Assembly: GCF_012912005.1 (NCBI RefSeq)
Contig: NZ_JABBEA010000011.1
Span: 62,001 to 126,000, forward strand
Direction: 5' to 3'
DNA length: 64,000 nucleotides
Source: Paenibacillus sp. SZ31
GTDB taxonomy: Bacteria > Bacillota > Bacilli > Paenibacillales > Paenibacillaceae
In this document: piece by piece, positions 28,024 to 37,231 of the stretch
Layout: every line of letters starts with the position of its first letter
How positions within the stretch are numbered: the stretch's first letter is position 1
Program-made: the position numbers and the translations under genes
The notes under the pieces: generated by a model
What the model was told of the DNA's origin: nothing
Database searches by the model: none
The model's input: the letters and a program-made list of their open reading frames with translations, nothing else

Positions 28024-28896
28024 GTGAAGCATAGCAGGGGCAGTAATCTTTTTCAGGGTTGTTTGATTACGTTCATGATTATTTTGTGTATTGTCATGCT
28101 GTATCCGTTTGTTCATATGCTAGCGATCTCGTTCAGTACACCAGCAGAAGCATTGAGATTGGGTATCCATCTATATCCACAGCAGGTATCATTTTTTGCT
28201 TGGCAGAAAGTACTGGGTAATCAAGATATCTGGATGGGGTTTGGCAACACCGTTTTTCGTACCGTGGTGGGGACCGTGTGCTCGATCCTGTTCATGTCGT
28301 TTGGAGCATATCCGCTATCCCGTAAATACTTGCCGCATCGCAATGTGTATACGATGTTAATTGTGTTCACGATGTTCTTTAGCGGGGGCATGATTCCTTC
28401 CTACTTTCTGATCAAATCGCTTGGGCTGCTGGATTCGCGACTGGTGTACATTATCCCGGGATTGATCAGTACGTTCTCCATGCTGATTCTGCGTAATTTC
28501 TTTCAGAACATACCTGATGAGCTGGAGGATTCAGCCAAAATCGACGGGGCAAACGATCTGCGTATTCTGTTTCAACTCGTTCTCCCGTTATCGATGCCTG
28601 TTATCGCCACATTGTCGCTATGGTCTGCGGTAGGACATTGGAATGCCTGGTTTGACGCGGTGTTATACATCCAGGACCCTTCCAAGCAAGTGCTTCAGAC
28701 ATTCCTGCGGCGAGTAGTCATCACCGGAGAGAATCTATCCATGTTCGCGGCAGACGTTAAGGGCTCAGAATTGGGTTATCAGGAACCGATCAAAGCCGCT
28801 ACACTGATGTTCACGGCACTGCCCATTATTATTGTGTATCCATTTCTGCAAAAGTACTTCGTAAAAGGAACGATGGTAGGCTCGCTCAAAGGGTAA
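28024..28896 (+). CDS. Sugar ABC transporter permease (LplC type)
   Basis: 290 residues; six membrane helices. TMFFSGGMIPSYFLIKSLGL, the EAA loop (ELEDSAKIDGANDLRILF) and the C-terminal YFVKGTMVGSLKG are typical of LplC/YtcP. GTG 28024 is preferred because GGAGGA is 7 bases upstream; TTG 28009 overlaps it. It lies 29 bases after the LplB-type permease. Confidence 0.93.
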   Translation: MKHSRGSNLFQGCLITFMIILCIVMLYPFVHMLAISFSTPAEALRLGIHLYPQQVSFFAWQKVLGNQDIWMGFGNTVFRTVVGTVCSILFMSFGAYPLSRKYLPHRNVYTMLIVFTMFFSGGMIPSYFLIKSLGLLDSRLVYIIPGLISTFSMLILRNFFQNIPDELEDSAKIDGANDLRILFQLVLPLSMPVIATLSLWSAVGHWNAWFDAVLYIQDPSKQVLQTFLRRVVITGENLSMFAADVKGSELGYQEPIKAATLMFTALPIIIVYPFLQKYFVKGTMVGSLKG

Positions 28897-28974
28897 CACA
28901 GGTTCATTCAGGCTGCCTCAGGGTGTCTTGATTCACATATGCGAATTGTTAGATCAAAAGGGAGGAATTCAGAG

Positions 28975-30549
28975 ATGAGACAAAAGAAATTCATTACCGG
29001 TATGCTGGGCCTAGTGGTATCGGCTTCATTACTCGTAAGCGGTTGCAGTGGTGGTACGATTACTGATAATAGCACTGGTGAAAGTTCAGATGGGGGTAAT
29101 GAAAAGCGAATTGAGATTTCAATCGCAAACAACTGGAATATTCCCAAAGCCGATAACAATTACGTCCAGAAGTTTCTGGAGGAGAAATTCAATGTGAAGT
29201 TCAAGAATATCTCCTTCGAGACGGCAACCTGGAAAGAACAATTTAACGTCATGCTGGCTTCCGGACAGATCCCGGACATTATCTCCGTAGACGGCACCGT
29301 AGGCGATGTGGTGCAATGGGCGGATCAAGGTATCCTTGCGAGTGTATCTCAAGAGGAGATCAAGCAATATATGCCTAAATACACGGCGGACGTGGAGAGC
29401 GTTGATCCAAATGCCTGGGACCCGGGTACATATAACGGCAAGAACTGGGGTGTTCCCAAGGTATGGGGGGAAGGTGCAACAGGTTTTATTCCCGCATATA
29501 ACGGACAATGGTTGAAGGCTATTGGCTACAATGAACCGCCAAAGGATCTTGCCGAGCTTGAGGATGTGCTGACCAAATTCATGAATAATGACCCGGACGG
29601 CAACGGTAAAAAGGATACTTATGGCTTGACCGGACGAGGTAAGGATGCCCAGGCACAACTGTTCAATACGGTGTTCGCAGCTTACGGAGTAGCACCGTAC
29701 CAGTTCAAACTGGACGCGAATGGCAAAGTAACTTATGGCGCAATTACAGAGGAAGCGCGCAATGCGCTGAAGCTGTTAAATGAATGGTATAAGGCGGGCA
29801 TTATTGATCCTGAATTCATCACTGATGGCAATAGCGAGATTCAAACCAAATTTGTCAGTCTGCGTACCGGGATCATTGAAACCGGAATGTGGCACCATCT
29901 GTATGATGATGGATACTTTGGCCTGATCTCCAAGGATAAAGGCATTGAACTTGTTCCCGGTGTTCCATTCGCTGGGCCGGACGGCAAGAAGTATGCGATG
30001 GCTAATGGAGCATTGCAGCCTCCATTGTTGTTTGGGGCACAGCTTGAGAAGGATGACGCCAAACGAATTAAAATCTTGCAAATTCTGGAGTATGTCACGA
30101 CGGATACGGAAGGCTACTTGACGACAGTGTTTGGGGAAAAAGGAAACTCCTATAACCTCGAAGGTGAATTGGCGGTCGTTACGGAAGCGGCAGCAGGTAC
30201 GGAGTTAATGAGTGAACTGGGTGCAGGTTTCTATAATCCATTCGGTGCCAAAGTCAGCTCCATGATGAAGCATCACTATTCTCCTGAAAAGCTGGCTTTC
30301 AAAGAAAAGCTGACGAATGTGGAAGATGTAACTGTCTTGAGTGATCTGATGCAGTCGACGGTGATGAAGACCAAAGCCCAGTATGAGGCCATTTTGAACA
30401 CACTACAGGCTCAATATTATATTAAAGCAATCTCTGGTGAAGCGAATACAGATAAAGATTTTGATGATTTCCGGTCACAGTGGCTGAACTCCGGGGGACA
30501 GTCGGAACTGGATGAGGCCCAACAGATTTATGAGGAACGCAGTAAATAA
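28975..30549 (+). CDS. Extracellular solute-binding lipoprotein
   Basis: 524 residues. The lipobox is LLVSGC after a hydrophobic core, then a Gly/Ser/Asn-rich linker. The mature part begins ISIANNWNIP and has the FNVMLASGQIPDI and GVPKVWGEG segments of large family 1 oligosaccharide-binding proteins. A calcium-type loop DPDGNGKKDTYGL (often a metal site in these proteins) is visible in the middle. ATG 28975 has AAAGGGAGG with 9 bases spacing; ATG 28939 would put the ribosome binding site inside the gene. It is the ligand-capture subunit for the two permeases before it. Confidence 0.92.
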   Translation: MRQKKFITGMLGLVVSASLLVSGCSGGTITDNSTGESSDGGNEKRIEISIANNWNIPKADNNYVQKFLEEKFNVKFKNISFETATWKEQFNVMLASGQIPDIISVDGTVGDVVQWADQGILASVSQEEIKQYMPKYTADVESVDPNAWDPGTYNGKNWGVPKVWGEGATGFIPAYNGQWLKAIGYNEPPKDLAELEDVLTKFMNNDPDGNGKKDTYGLTGRGKDAQAQLFNTVFAAYGVAPYQFKLDANGKVTYGAITEEARNALKLLNEWYKAGIIDPEFITDGNSEIQTKFVSLRTGIIETGMWHHLYDDGYFGLISKDKGIELVPGVPFAGPDGKKYAMANGALQPPLLFGAQLEKDDAKRIKILQILEYVTTDTEGYLTTVFGEKGNSYNLEGELAVVTEAAAGTELMSELGAGFYNPFGAKVSSMMKHHYSPEKLAFKEKLTNVEDVTVLSDLMQSTVMKTKAQYEAILNTLQAQYYIKAISGEANTDKDFDDFRSQWLNSGGQSELDEAQQIYEERSK

Positions 30550-30578
30550 AAATGACTTTCAGGGATGATGGCAAGATC

Positions 30579-30617
30579 GTTAGCAGATGAACCTGGGAAC
30601 GGTGCTCATCTGCTAAC
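30579..30617 (+). promoter_or_regulatory. Intercistronic stem-loop after the second binding-protein gene
   Basis: GTTAGCAGATGA (30579-30590) pairs perfectly with TCATCTGCTAAC (30606-30617), 12 bp with a 15-base loop. No T run follows, so it probably stabilises the upstream mRNA or partially attenuates expression of the GH28-like gene. Confidence 0.6.
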
Positions 30618-30649
30618 CGTCTCATCTCTAGGTATGGAGGAGAACGGAT

Positions 30650-32098
30650 ATGCAGACTGTAAATACGCATTTAGTGGTTTATCCAGCCCCGACTGGTGCC
30701 GTAGTCAACCCGGACTTCACCGTGAATGTCCGCAAGCCACATGGGGAGTGGCAGCCCTTGTTCAGTTACAATGTGAAGGTCGATATGCATGATGTCCGCA
30801 ATGCATCGATGGTCACGTTCGATTGTAATGGGCCGGCGGAACTGGAAATTGTGAAAAATGAAGGGAGTGTTGAGGCTGCAGTCATCCGCCCAATCTCAAC
30901 AGGATTAAGCTGTGAGTTGGAAGCAAACCGTATATTGCTTCATCTGGACGGTCCACAGCAACTATCCCTGGAAGTGGACGGAGATCGATTCCACAATCTG
31001 CATATCTTTGCTAATCCGCTGGAGCAGGATGTCCCGCTGGTTTCGGATGATGGTGTCCTGCCGCTTGAACCGGGTATACATGACACGGCAGATATTCTGG
31101 GGAATTTGGCAGCTGTGAGTTCAGCAGTGAAACACAAAGTGATATATTTTCGACCCGGTATCCATTATTTCGATACATCCCGTTTAGAGATACCTTCGAA
31201 TACAATGATCTATATCGCCGGTGGTGCAGTCATCTGTGGGGGCTTTATTTGCAGTCACGTGGAGGACGTGGTCATTCGTGGCAGAGGAATTCTGTATTTG
31301 TCCGATTTTGAGAAAACGACCTTTTATCGTGGGGTAGAAATCAGTTACGCCCGAAACATATCCATTGAAGGCATCACGGTTATTGATCCGCCCCATTATA
31401 CAGTCCTGATTGGTCAATCGGGGTCTATAGATATTTGCAATATAAAAACTTTTAGTACACGTGGCTGGTCGGATGGCATTGACATGATGGCCTGTTCAGA
31501 TGTGAACATCGACAGTGTATTTCTGCGTACTTCTGATGACTGTATTGCGATCTATGCTTCAAGGGATGAATATCGAGGTGATACCCGGAGGGTTCGTGTT
31601 ACCCGTTCGATCTTGTGGGCAGATGTAGCGCACCCAGCCAATATAGGCACACATGGCAACTATGAAGGAGATGGAGATGTGATTGAGGATATTATATTCA
31701 GCGATATTGATATCCTCGAGCATCACGAACCACAGCCGGATTACTGGGGATGTCTTGCGATCAATGCCGGAGACAACAACACGGTACAGAACGTAGTGTA
31801 TGAGAATATCCGTATTGAACCGTTCGAATTGGGTGAACTGTTCAATGTGAGAGTACTGCAAAATGCAAAATACAATCCTGCTCCGGGGAAACAGATCCGG
31901 GATATTCTTTTCAAAAATATTACGTATAACGGAAATTGTCTGAATCCATCCCATATCGAAGGCTACGATGAAGCGCGGAAGGTAGAGAACGTGAGATTTG
32001 AGAATGTAACTGTTAATGGGGAACATTTCTCTATGGAGAGAGATGTTATTCTCGGACCTCATACCAATGACGTGGAAGTGAAACCAACACAAGTGTGA
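30650..32098 (+). CDS. GH28-like (polygalacturonase-type) right-handed beta-helix enzyme
   Basis: 482 residues, no signal peptide, so probably intracellular. An N-terminal beta-sandwich (about 1-130) precedes the beta-helix. Motifs SDGIDMM, TSDDCIAIYA and NIGTHGNYEGDGDVIEDIIF align with the NTD, DD and G-H-G stations of GH28, but the RIK motif is not evident, so catalysis on an unusual or deacetylated substrate (or a GH49-like role) is possible. The ribosome binding site GGAGGAG lies 7 bases upstream of ATG 30650. It likely hydrolyses oligosaccharides imported by the upstream ABC system. Confidence 0.75.
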   Translation: MQTVNTHLVVYPAPTGAVVNPDFTVNVRKPHGEWQPLFSYNVKVDMHDVRNASMVTFDCNGPAELEIVKNEGSVEAAVIRPISTGLSCELEANRILLHLDGPQQLSLEVDGDRFHNLHIFANPLEQDVPLVSDDGVLPLEPGIHDTADILGNLAAVSSAVKHKVIYFRPGIHYFDTSRLEIPSNTMIYIAGGAVICGGFICSHVEDVVIRGRGILYLSDFEKTTFYRGVEISYARNISIEGITVIDPPHYTVLIGQSGSIDICNIKTFSTRGWSDGIDMMACSDVNIDSVFLRTSDDCIAIYASRDEYRGDTRRVRVTRSILWADVAHPANIGTHGNYEGDGDVIEDIIFSDIDILEHHEPQPDYWGCLAINAGDNNTVQNVVYENIRIEPFELGELFNVRVLQNAKYNPAPGKQIRDILFKNITYNGNCLNPSHIEGYDEARKVENVRFENVTVNGEHFSMERDVILGPHTNDVEVKPTQV

Positions 32099-32190
32099 TT
32101 TTGATCTGTCCAATGGAGCATTCGCACGCTTATCCGCTCACGGGGAAAGTAAGCAAGCGACCCCAAAGCACAAGAATATCGTCGCTTAAG

Positions 32191-32217
32191 AAGTCGCCTG
32201 AATGGTGGCTTTTTTTG
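32191..32217 (+). terminator. Rho-independent terminator of the second sugar locus
   Basis: AGTCGCC pairs (with G-U pairs) with GGTGGCT and is followed by a T run. It lies between convergent genes. Confidence 0.6.
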
Positions 32218-32272
32218 CTTTGGTAACCTAAGTGAGTTGGAACTGTAGAGTGAATTGCTTACCTCTCAGCAT

Positions 32273-33385
32273 TTATATGGCCGGCTCATCCGATAACTGG
32301 AAACGGGAAACGAAATACCAGATGAGCTCGCGACGTGAAGATACCTTGGTTTTGGCGAAAATGGATTTCAAATGATCCTGAACCGTATAGACAGAAATAT
32401 GCATCGCGGCAGCAATCTCTTTGGAAGAATAGCTACGCAGCACATAACCCAGTAGTTCCCGTTCTCGACTGGATAATCCATGGCTCTCGGCGAGCAAGGG
32501 CAGCAAATCCTGCGGCATCGCCTGCTCCAAACGAATAGCAATCTGATCCGGTCCCGCAAGCTGTTGCATAAGACTGGCATGAAGGATGAGATAACGCCCA
32601 TCCGGAAGTTGGATACAGACTTTGGAGGGCGAGTCGGGAGCGAGTTGACGATCGTCAGCCCGTTCTACCCGATTCTTGCGCTGCAAGTGGGAACTCACTG
32701 CACGTACCGGACGGGGCAGAATGTCTGGCCCTACACGCTCCAGCGTACGCAAATGGGACAGCCAATATTGAGCCGAGGCGTTCAGCGATAAGAGCTGGAA
32801 CGTGTCCGAGGTGATCAAAATTCCGGGTTCCTTGGGACTTTCACTCGTGATCTCATCCATCAGTGTCAGACTCGTGGACCGCAGCATGGATGCAATAGAA
32901 GTAGTCCAGCTCTGAATTAGCGACCGTTCCTCCTCTGTAAAAAAAGAATTCTCGGTCTTACGATACAGGGTCAGGTATCCCCAACAAGCGTCTCCACTGA
33001 CCAATACAGCACGCAGTTCATCACCGAACCCCGCTGGCTGAAGAATGTTGATATAACGTGGGCTTTGGTCAGGCTGTTCGTTCTTGGACGTGTGGAATGT
33101 AGCAGTATGTTCACCGCTGCGAATTAGTTCAGCGTATTTATGTATATCTTCTTCCATGTATTCATTGATGAATAACCGATCATGAATGGCTTCAATGCCA
33201 TCTTCTGTCACAGCTCCTGTGGAAAGAAGAGTCAGAGGATCAACGGTGGTGAAACAGTATGCGTCATAAGGCACCGCCGAATGGATCTGCTTCAGAACAG
33301 CTTCCCGATAGGTACGCGAGGTCCAGGTTCCTTTTTCAAGAGAAGTGATAAGTCTGTGGTTCCGATCAATACGTGATGTCAACAA
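32273..33385 (-). CDS. LuxR-type HTH regulator with GAF-like sensor
   Basis: 370 residues from TTG 33385 (TTG 33382 is an alternative). The C-terminal 65 residues carry the LuxR HTH (GLSSRERELLGYVLRSYSSK, IAAAMHISVYTVQDHLKSIF). The N-terminal part contains a GAF-like region (about 20-190). The site AGAGGAG lies 5-8 bases upstream; the longer in-frame extension to 33520 would cross into the divergent methyltransferase. Divergent from the methyltransferase gene across ~125 bases, which it may regulate. Confidence 0.75.
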   Translation of the reverse strand: MLTSRIDRNHRLITSLEKGTWTSRTYREAVLKQIHSAVPYDAYCFTTVDPLTLLSTGAVTEDGIEAIHDRLFINEYMEEDIHKYAELIRSGEHTATFHTSKNEQPDQSPRYINILQPAGFGDELRAVLVSGDACWGYLTLYRKTENSFFTEEERSLIQSWTTSIASMLRSTSLTLMDEITSESPKEPGILITSDTFQLLSLNASAQYWLSHLRTLERVGPDILPRPVRAVSSHLQRKNRVERADDRQLAPDSPSKVCIQLPDGRYLILHASLMQQLAGPDQIAIRLEQAMPQDLLPLLAESHGLSSRERELLGYVLRSYSSKEIAAAMHISVYTVQDHLKSIFAKTKVSSRRELIWYFVSRFQLSDEPAI

Positions 33386-33511
33386 GATATCTCCTCTCAC
33401 TATGCTTATATCCCAATGTTCTGGGATTGTAGGTTCGGCGTATCCTTCTATAATGAAATTAGACGAACAGCGAGTCAAGTCTAACTTCAATTCAAGAGGA
33501 GTGTAGTATCC

Positions 33512-34219
33512 ATGAATCACAATCCATCACCCATGAGCTGGGAAACGGCAGATGTACATCGCTACGAACAATCGATAGCCCTGAAGATTCCGGGTTATTC
33601 TCATATGCATGATCTAATGGAACGGCTGCTTGCAGCATCTGTTACGGATAACAACGATATTCATATACTTGTAGCCGGAGCGGGAGGGGGAAAAGAAATT
33701 GCTCTGCTTGGATCACGCCATGCCGGGTGGACATTGACCGGAGTAGATCCTTCACAGCCCATGCTGCAACTTGCCGAGATCCGAGTCGCGGAAGCCGGCA
33801 TCGGTTCCAGAGTGAAGCTGCAATCTGTCACGGTTGAAGAATTACCAGAGGATATTTTATATGATGGGGCCACAAGCATGCTCATGTTACATTTCCTTCA
33901 GGGGATGGAGGCCAAGAGAACGTTTCTGACCAGCCTCGCAGCGAGACTTAAACCGGGTGCACCACTGATCATCGCCGCTGTAAATGCAGATCTTAGATCC
34001 TCCGCATATCCAGTGATGATGCAAGCTTGGAAGGATCACATGTTGAATGCAGGTGTTCTTCCTGAAGAGTGGGAGCGTTTTGCTGCTTCCTTGGGCCGTG
34101 AATCCGATCCCATATCCTCTGAAGAGATGACTCAGCTACTGACCGAATGCGGTTTCTCACATATTACACGTTACTTCGGGGCGTTCTGGGTGGAGGGGTA
34201 TTATGCAAGTCGAAACTAA
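33512..34219 (+). CDS. SAM-dependent methyltransferase (class I)
   Basis: 235 residues. The SAM-binding motif I is LVAGAGGGKEIALLG, followed by an acidic motif (GVDPSQPMLQLAE) and a post-I strand; the fold is the Rossmann-like class I type. Substrate unknown. Its stop overlaps the start of the next gene by 17 bases, so the two are coupled. The ribosome binding site AGAGGAG precedes ATG 33512. Confidence 0.85.
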   Translation: MNHNPSPMSWETADVHRYEQSIALKIPGYSHMHDLMERLLAASVTDNNDIHILVAGAGGGKEIALLGSRHAGWTLTGVDPSQPMLQLAEIRVAEAGIGSRVKLQSVTVEELPEDILYDGATSMLMLHFLQGMEAKRTFLTSLAARLKPGAPLIIAAVNADLRSSAYPVMMQAWKDHMLNAGVLPEEWERFAASLGRESDPISSEEMTQLLTECGFSHITRYFGAFWVEGYYASRN

Positions 34220-35300
34220 CGTGAAGTCTGTGAAAGATCAGATCTGGGTGGTTGGCGGTTATGGTCAAGTGGGGCAGATGATATGTACTCAGCTGGGGAA
34301 ATTGTTCCCGGGTAAAGTATGGGCAGCGGGTACGCGCATGAACCGTGCGGAAGAATTCAGCCGATCGACTGGTGGTGCTGTACTGCCGCTTCAACTGGAT
34401 GTGACAAAACCTGTGGAACCGTCCATGTTACGGTCTGTGAAGCTTGTAATCATGTGTGTCGATCAGAGCGATACCCGGTTTGTTGAATCCTGCGCACAAG
34501 CCAGAACCGATTATATTGATATTTCTGCAAAATATGATTTTCTCGCCCAGGTTGAACAATTACACACCAAAATGCAACGTTCCAAATCGACCGCGATCCT
34601 CAGCGTTGGATTATCACCGGGAGTGACTAATCTGCTTGTACGCGAAGCGACCATGCATATGGATCAGGTGGAGGAAGCAGATATTACCGTAATGCTGGGA
34701 CTTGGCGAGAAACACGGGAAAGCTGCCGTGGAATGGACCGTTGATCAGATGAATGCCACCTACCAGGTGATGCAAAAGGGCAAGCCTGCTGAGGTACAAA
34801 GTTTCGGAGATGGCAAAAGTATTGATTTTGGAGCGGAACTGGGGAATCGGAAGGCCTATCGGTTTAACTTTTCGGATCAGCATGTGGTTGCTCGGACGTT
34901 ACGGATCCCAACCGTATCTACCCGACTCTGTCTGGACTCCCGCTGGATCACAAGATCCATGGCAATCTCCAAACGTGCAGGGTTATTTTCGTTGCTGCGT
35001 GTCCCGTCTATTCGCAATGGAACAGTTAAGGCATTTGGCCTTATTCCTGGAGGAGAGCCGATGTATGCGGTCAAGGTTGATGCCGTCGGATGGGAAAATG
35101 GTGAGCAAGTCCGTGTTGAACAACTGCTGGTTGGTCATAAAGAAGCAGATGCGACAGCAGCCGTGGCAGCAGCCGTGGCAGAACGCGTGTATAGAACAGC
35201 GTTGCCACATGGTGTGTTTCATATTGAACAGGTTCTCTCTTTGCAGGACATTCAGGATGCACTTCATACGCCACTAAAGGTGACAACCAAGATCACCTAG
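34203..35300 (+). CDS. Saccharopine dehydrogenase-like NAD(P)-dependent oxidoreductase
   Basis: 365 residues. The N-terminal Rossmann motif VVGGYGQVGQMIC binds NAD(P); SAKYDFLAQVEQ and VGLSPGVTNLLVREA are typical of saccharopine dehydrogenase/opine-synthase-like enzymes. The reaction cannot be assigned. It overlaps the methyltransferase gene by 17 bases (ribosome binding site GGAGGGG inside the upstream gene), indicating a two-gene unit. A methyltransferase paired with such an oxidoreductase suggests biosynthesis or modification of an amino-acid-derived metabolite, possibly an opine-like metallophore; this is speculative. Confidence 0.8.
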   Translation: MQVETNVKSVKDQIWVVGGYGQVGQMICTQLGKLFPGKVWAAGTRMNRAEEFSRSTGGAVLPLQLDVTKPVEPSMLRSVKLVIMCVDQSDTRFVESCAQARTDYIDISAKYDFLAQVEQLHTKMQRSKSTAILSVGLSPGVTNLLVREATMHMDQVEEADITVMLGLGEKHGKAAVEWTVDQMNATYQVMQKGKPAEVQSFGDGKSIDFGAELGNRKAYRFNFSDQHVVARTLRIPTVSTRLCLDSRWITRSMAISKRAGLFSLLRVPSIRNGTVKAFGLIPGGEPMYAVKVDAVGWENGEQVRVEQLLVGHKEADATAAVAAAVAERVYRTALPHGVFHIEQVLSLQDIQDALHTPLKVTTKIT

Positions 35301-35374
35301 TTTCATGTTCTTTTGCGGGTACCCTCCAATCTGCTATGATGGAACAATAATCATGGTATGAATGGAGGGAGATC

Positions 35375-35668
35375 ATGAACTGCGTTGCTGTATTACCTTA
35401 TTACAAAGTACAGAGAGAAGTGACGGGTCTCGCCCAAGAGATTGAGATGAATGCCCGCTCCATGATTCTGTATTCAGATAAAATTGTGACCAAATACCGC
35501 GAGTTCAACATTACGGAAGTGTTTGACATGTCATTTCGCCGAATGGGCGATGAAGGTGGATTTTTCTATCTGCACACAAGTACAGGCGTGTATCCATACA
35601 TGGTCGAAATTGACCCTAAACCCTTTATACAAAGTTTCAGAAAGATGACGATCCAAAAATTAAAATGA
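35375..35668 (+). CDS. Small cytosolic protein of unknown function
   Basis: 97 residues. The ribosome binding site GGAGGGA precedes ATG 35375. The strand pattern (ARSMILYSDKIVTKYREF, then GGFFYLHTSTGVYPYMV and a final helix) resembles a PH-like barrel, but I do not recognise a family. It lies between the dehydrogenase and MtaD, in the same direction; cotranscription with either is uncertain. Confidence 0.65.
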   Translation: MNCVAVLPYYKVQREVTGLAQEIEMNARSMILYSDKIVTKYREFNITEVFDMSFRRMGDEGGFFYLHTSTGVYPYMVEIDPKPFIQSFRKMTIQKLK

Positions 35669-35746
35669 CTTGACCTTGCCGTTACGTGAAGGCTTACCCT
35701 CGGATATGGAAGGAACGATAACCAATCCAGAGGAGCCGTGAATGTA

Positions 35747-37039
35747 ATGAGTATATTGATTCAGCAAGCGACCATCCTAACGATGAAAGATGCCGAGGCC
35801 CCCTTTATGGGGGATATTCGTATTGAAGGAGATCGCATTGTACAGATTGCGAACCACATTCCTCCTCAACCTGACGATGAGATTATCGATGGCCGCAATA
35901 AGGTTGCTATGCCGGGACTGATAAATGCCCACCAACATACACCGATGAGCCTGCTCCGGGGATTCTCGGATGATCTGAAGCTGATGGACTGGCTCGAACG
36001 TAAAATGTTGCCTGCCGAAGCACGGATGAACCCGGAAGACATCTATTGGGGTGCCAAGTTATCCATGGCCGAGATGATCCGTTCAGGTACCACTGCCTTT
36101 GCGGATATGTATATCCATATGAATGAGATTGCAGAAGCAGTGAAGCAAACAGGTATGCGGGCATCGCTTACACGTGGGATGGTATTCATGGAGGATGATG
36201 GGGGACGCAGGTTGCAGGAGGCGATCGATCTTGTACAACGTTGGTCTGGAGCGGCAGAGGGGCGAATTACAACCATGTATGGCCCCCACTCGCCCTACAC
36301 CTGTCCCGTGGAGCCGCTCCGTGAAGTCATTGCCATGGCTGTCGCGGAGGATATTCCTCTGCATATTCATCTGGCTGAAACGAAGGAAGAAGTCGTGAAG
36401 ATTCGTGAGCGCTATGGCATGACGCCGACGGAGTATTTGGAAGAGGCGGGGATGTTCGAACAGGCACATGTCCTGCTTGCACATGGCGTACACCTTAATC
36501 GAAGGGACATCGGCAGATTGAAGGGTATGCGCGGCGGTGTAGCACACAATCCGGTCAGCAATCTGAAGCTGGGTTGTGGAATTGCTCCGATTACCGAGAT
36601 GTTGGCCCAAGGAATTAACGTGGGAATGGGAACGGATGGAGCGGGAAGTGCCACAACCGTGGATATGTTCGAGGAGATCAAAGCCGCGACCTGGCTGCAA
36701 AAGCTGGACTATGGTGATCCCACTCGCTTGCCAGCCAAGGAAGTTCTAAGCATGGCGACACGCGGAAGTGCTAATCTGCTTGGCCTTCAACATGAAGTGG
36801 GTGTGCTTGAAGTGGATCGCAAAGCTGATCTGATTCTGATCGACTTGGCCAAACCACATCTTCAACCGGTACATGAGGTAGAGTCGCTACTGGCATACAG
36901 TGTAAACGGTGCGGATGTGGACACCACGATCGTGAATGGCCAGATTCTCATGAGAGGCAGAAAGCTGCTCACAATCGATGAGGAAGAACTTTACCGTGAG
37001 GTGAAGGTTAGAGCCAAACGAATCGTTGAAGGAATTTAA
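35747..37039 (+). CDS. mtaD: 5-methylthioadenosine/S-adenosylhomocysteine deaminase
   Basis: 430 residues, amidohydrolase TIM barrel. Metal-binding motifs are NAHQHTPMSLLRG, HIHLAETKEE, HNPVSNLKLGCG and GTDGAGS, which match the MtaD/SAH deaminase family (zinc or iron enzyme). It deaminates methylthioadenosine or S-adenosylhomocysteine to the inosyl form and so serves methionine salvage. ATG 35747 has AGAGGAG with 11 bases spacing; GTG 35738 is too close to it. The terminator at 37083 ends the unit. Confidence 0.88.
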   Translation: MSILIQQATILTMKDAEAPFMGDIRIEGDRIVQIANHIPPQPDDEIIDGRNKVAMPGLINAHQHTPMSLLRGFSDDLKLMDWLERKMLPAEARMNPEDIYWGAKLSMAEMIRSGTTAFADMYIHMNEIAEAVKQTGMRASLTRGMVFMEDDGGRRLQEAIDLVQRWSGAAEGRITTMYGPHSPYTCPVEPLREVIAMAVAEDIPLHIHLAETKEEVVKIRERYGMTPTEYLEEAGMFEQAHVLLAHGVHLNRRDIGRLKGMRGGVAHNPVSNLKLGCGIAPITEMLAQGINVGMGTDGAGSATTVDMFEEIKAATWLQKLDYGDPTRLPAKEVLSMATRGSANLLGLQHEVGVLEVDRKADLILIDLAKPHLQPVHEVESLLAYSVNGADVDTTIVNGQILMRGRKLLTIDEEELYREVKVRAKRIVEGI

Positions 37040-37082
37040 TTTTAGGTCAATTTGATCCAAACTGGAAAATGATTTGTGCTCA

Positions 37083-37116
37083 AAACGCCATGGAGGCTTT
37101 CTCCATGGCGTTTTTT
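37083..37116 (+). terminator. Rho-independent terminator after mtaD
   Basis: AACGCCATGGAG pairs perfectly with CTCCATGGCGTT, loop GCTTT, then a T run. Confidence 0.9.
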
Positions 37117-37150
37117 GTCGAATTATAACTGGGAATAGTTCCATGGACCT

Positions 37151-37183
37151 GTTCAGAATCGGTTCAGAATGACTCGTTATACT
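37151..37183 (+). promoter_or_regulatory. Direct-repeat promoter box of the dockerin/cohesin genes
   Basis: Two GTTCA copies (37151-37155 and 37162-37166) are spaced 11 bases start to start, followed 16 bases after the second by TATACT (37178-37183). This is an OmpR-family response-regulator box replacing the -35. The same arrangement occurs at 40604-40636. Confidence 0.55.
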
Positions 37184-37231
37184 GAGCATGTAGTTGTTCA
37201 AATTTGAAATGTACACGAGGAGGAACATGAA

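Noticed and set aside
32368..32791. Plus-strand open frames over the LuxR-type gene
   Set aside because: They are antisense shadows of a well-supported coding gene, with no ribosome binding sites.
37190..37206. GTTGTTCAAA near the dockerin gene as a copy of the 8625 repeat
   Set aside because: Only 10 bases match, which can occur by chance.
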